Shown in pieces: positions 4,456 through 5,050 of a DNA stretch of 5,050 nucleotides; within the stretch, counting starts at the first letter, position 1, and the number at the start of each line of letters is the position of its first letter. Made by a program: the position numbers and the translations under genes. A model generated the notes under the pieces. The model did not search any database. It was not told the origin of the DNA and worked only from the letters and a program-made list of their open reading frames with translations. The stretch comes from Chloroflexota bacterium. GTDB lineage: Bacteria > Chloroflexota > Dormibacteria > CF-121. The stretch spans positions 1 to 5,050 of the forward strand of contig VBIS01000036.1 in the NCBI GenBank assembly GCA_005880605.1, written 5' to 3'.

Positions 4456-5050
4456 CTGGCGATCAACTCCTTCGTGAGCTCCTGGTAGGCGACGCCGCCG
4501 CGCGACGTCGGGTCGTACTGGGTGATCGGCATGCCATGGCTGGGCGCCTCGCTGAGGCGCACGTTGCGTGGGATCACGGTACGGAAGGTCTTTTCCGGGA
4601 ACTGGGCGCGGACCTGCTCGGCGACCTGGAGCGCCAGCGTGGTGCGCGGGTCGAACAGCGTGAGCACGATGCCGCCGATCTTGAGTCGCGGGTTGAGCTC
4701 GCGCTGGATCAACTGGGTGGTGTGGGTGAGCGCGCCGAGGCCCTCGAGCGCGTAGTACTCGCATTGGATGGGGATCAGCATGAACTCCGCGGCAACCAGG
4801 CAGTTGACCGTCAGCAACCCAAGGGACGGGGGGCAGTCGATGATGATGTAGTCGTAGGCGACGCGCAGCGACTCGAGCGCGTACAGCAGCCGCCGCTCGC
4901 GGCGCGGCAAGTTGATGAGCTCGATTTCGGCCCCCGCCAGCGATCGATGGGAGGGGAGGATGTCGAGGCCGGGGACCGCGGTCGGTCGCACCACCTCATT
5001 GATGTCGTGGGCGTCGACGATGACGTCATAGACGCTACGGCTGAGCTCGC
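4452..5050 (-). CDS. parA: Chromosome partitioning ATPase ParA (Soj), 5' part outside the window
   Basis: The last 198 residues of a MinD/ParA-type deviant Walker ATPase are visible. The protein binds DNA non-specifically as an ATP dimer and is stimulated by ParB to move origins. Visible family segments in order are ELSRSVYDVI, VPGLDILPSHRSLAGAEIEL, the Walker B strand YDYIIIDCPPSLGLLTVNCL (around 4853-4794), LIPIQCEYYALEGL, IGGIVLTLFDPRTTLALQV and VIPRNVRLSEAPSHGMPITQYDP. The frame stays open to the window edge, so the gene is incomplete and its Walker A (KGGVGKTT-type) N-terminus lies beyond position 5050. A GTG at 4994 is internal, since conserved sequence lies before it. The TGA stop overlaps the parB ATG by 4 bp. 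The missing N-terminus prevents any statement on the start or promoter. Confidence 0.96.
   Translation of the reverse strand, partial: ELSRSVYDVIVDAHDINEVVRPTAVPGLDILPSHRSLAGAEIELINLPRRERRLLYALESLRVAYDYIIIDCPPSLGLLTVNCLVAAEFMLIPIQCEYYALEGLGALTHTTQLIQRELNPRLKIGGIVLTLFDPRTTLALQVAEQVRAQFPEKTFRTVIPRNVRLSEAPSHGMPITQYDPTSRGGVAYQELTKELIAR
4467..4473 (-). promoter_or_regulatory. Ribosome binding site of parB inside parA
   Basis: On the minus strand GAAGGAG lies 11 nt before the parB ATG, within the last codons of parA. It is the best Shine-Dalgarno match in the window and supports the ATG at 4455. With the ATGA stop/start overlap it points to coupled translation of parA and parB in one message. Confidence 0.75.

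Noticed and set aside
3815..4488. Long open frames on the plus strand opposite parB
   Set aside because: They are Ser/Arg-rich or otherwise unstructured antisense readings of a clearly identified parB and show no family features.
4456..4764. Extension of parB upstream to give a 397-residue protein
   Set aside because: The extra part is an Arg/Pro/His-rich shadow of parA in another frame. The conserved ParB N-terminus, the AAGGAG and the ATGA overlap all mark 4455 as the start.

Overview
The window is an almost fully coding, GC-rich (my estimate by eye is in the mid-60s %) stretch of bacterial chromosome. It carries housekeeping genes that usually lie near the replication origin. A Jag/KhpB-type RNA-binding protein is at the left edge and the parA-parB segregation genes are at the right edge. 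In many bacteria jag follows rpmH-rnpA-yidC, and parAB lies a few genes further on. High GC, a putative leaderless gene and this gene content suggest a Chloroflexota/Dormibacterota-like or related deep-branching GC-rich lineage. An actinobacterial relative is possible. This assignment is an inference and is weak.

Layout. Positions 2-784 (+) encode a complete Jag-like protein with Jag_N, KH and R3H domains and a repetitive arginine/glycine-rich tail. Positions 694-1044 (-) hold a probable small gene of unknown function whose 3' end lies antisense to that tail. After a 96-bp divergent intergenic region comes an M16B zinc protease (1141-2421, +), which appears to start with a leaderless GTG. After a 72-bp gap with its own -10-like box come lepB (signal peptidase I, 2494-3093) and ndk (nucleoside diphosphate kinase, 3096-3551), only 2 bp apart. 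The opposite strand carries parB (3571-4455) and the truncated parA (4452 to the window end). These two overlap by 4 bp (ATGA) and run convergently towards ndk.

How the genes fit together. The 19-bp gap between the convergent ndk and parB stop codons contains a perfect 12-bp palindrome, TTACACGTGTAA, built on the same CACGTG core as bacterial parS. It is a good candidate for a variant ParB-binding site beside its own parAB operon. The ParB recognition region carries some uncommon residues, so a co-evolved site is an attractive but untested idea. Jag (RNA binding, envelope and cell-division control), M16 protease and LepB (protein processing) and Ndk (nucleotide balance) are otherwise ordinary housekeeping functions. 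I see no mobile element, tRNA, rRNA, CRISPR array or defence system, and no clear evidence of a novel multi-gene system. The points worth checking are the palindrome, the ParB helix, the leaderless start, the Jag repeat tail with its antisense gene, and the tiny in-frame ORF before lepB.
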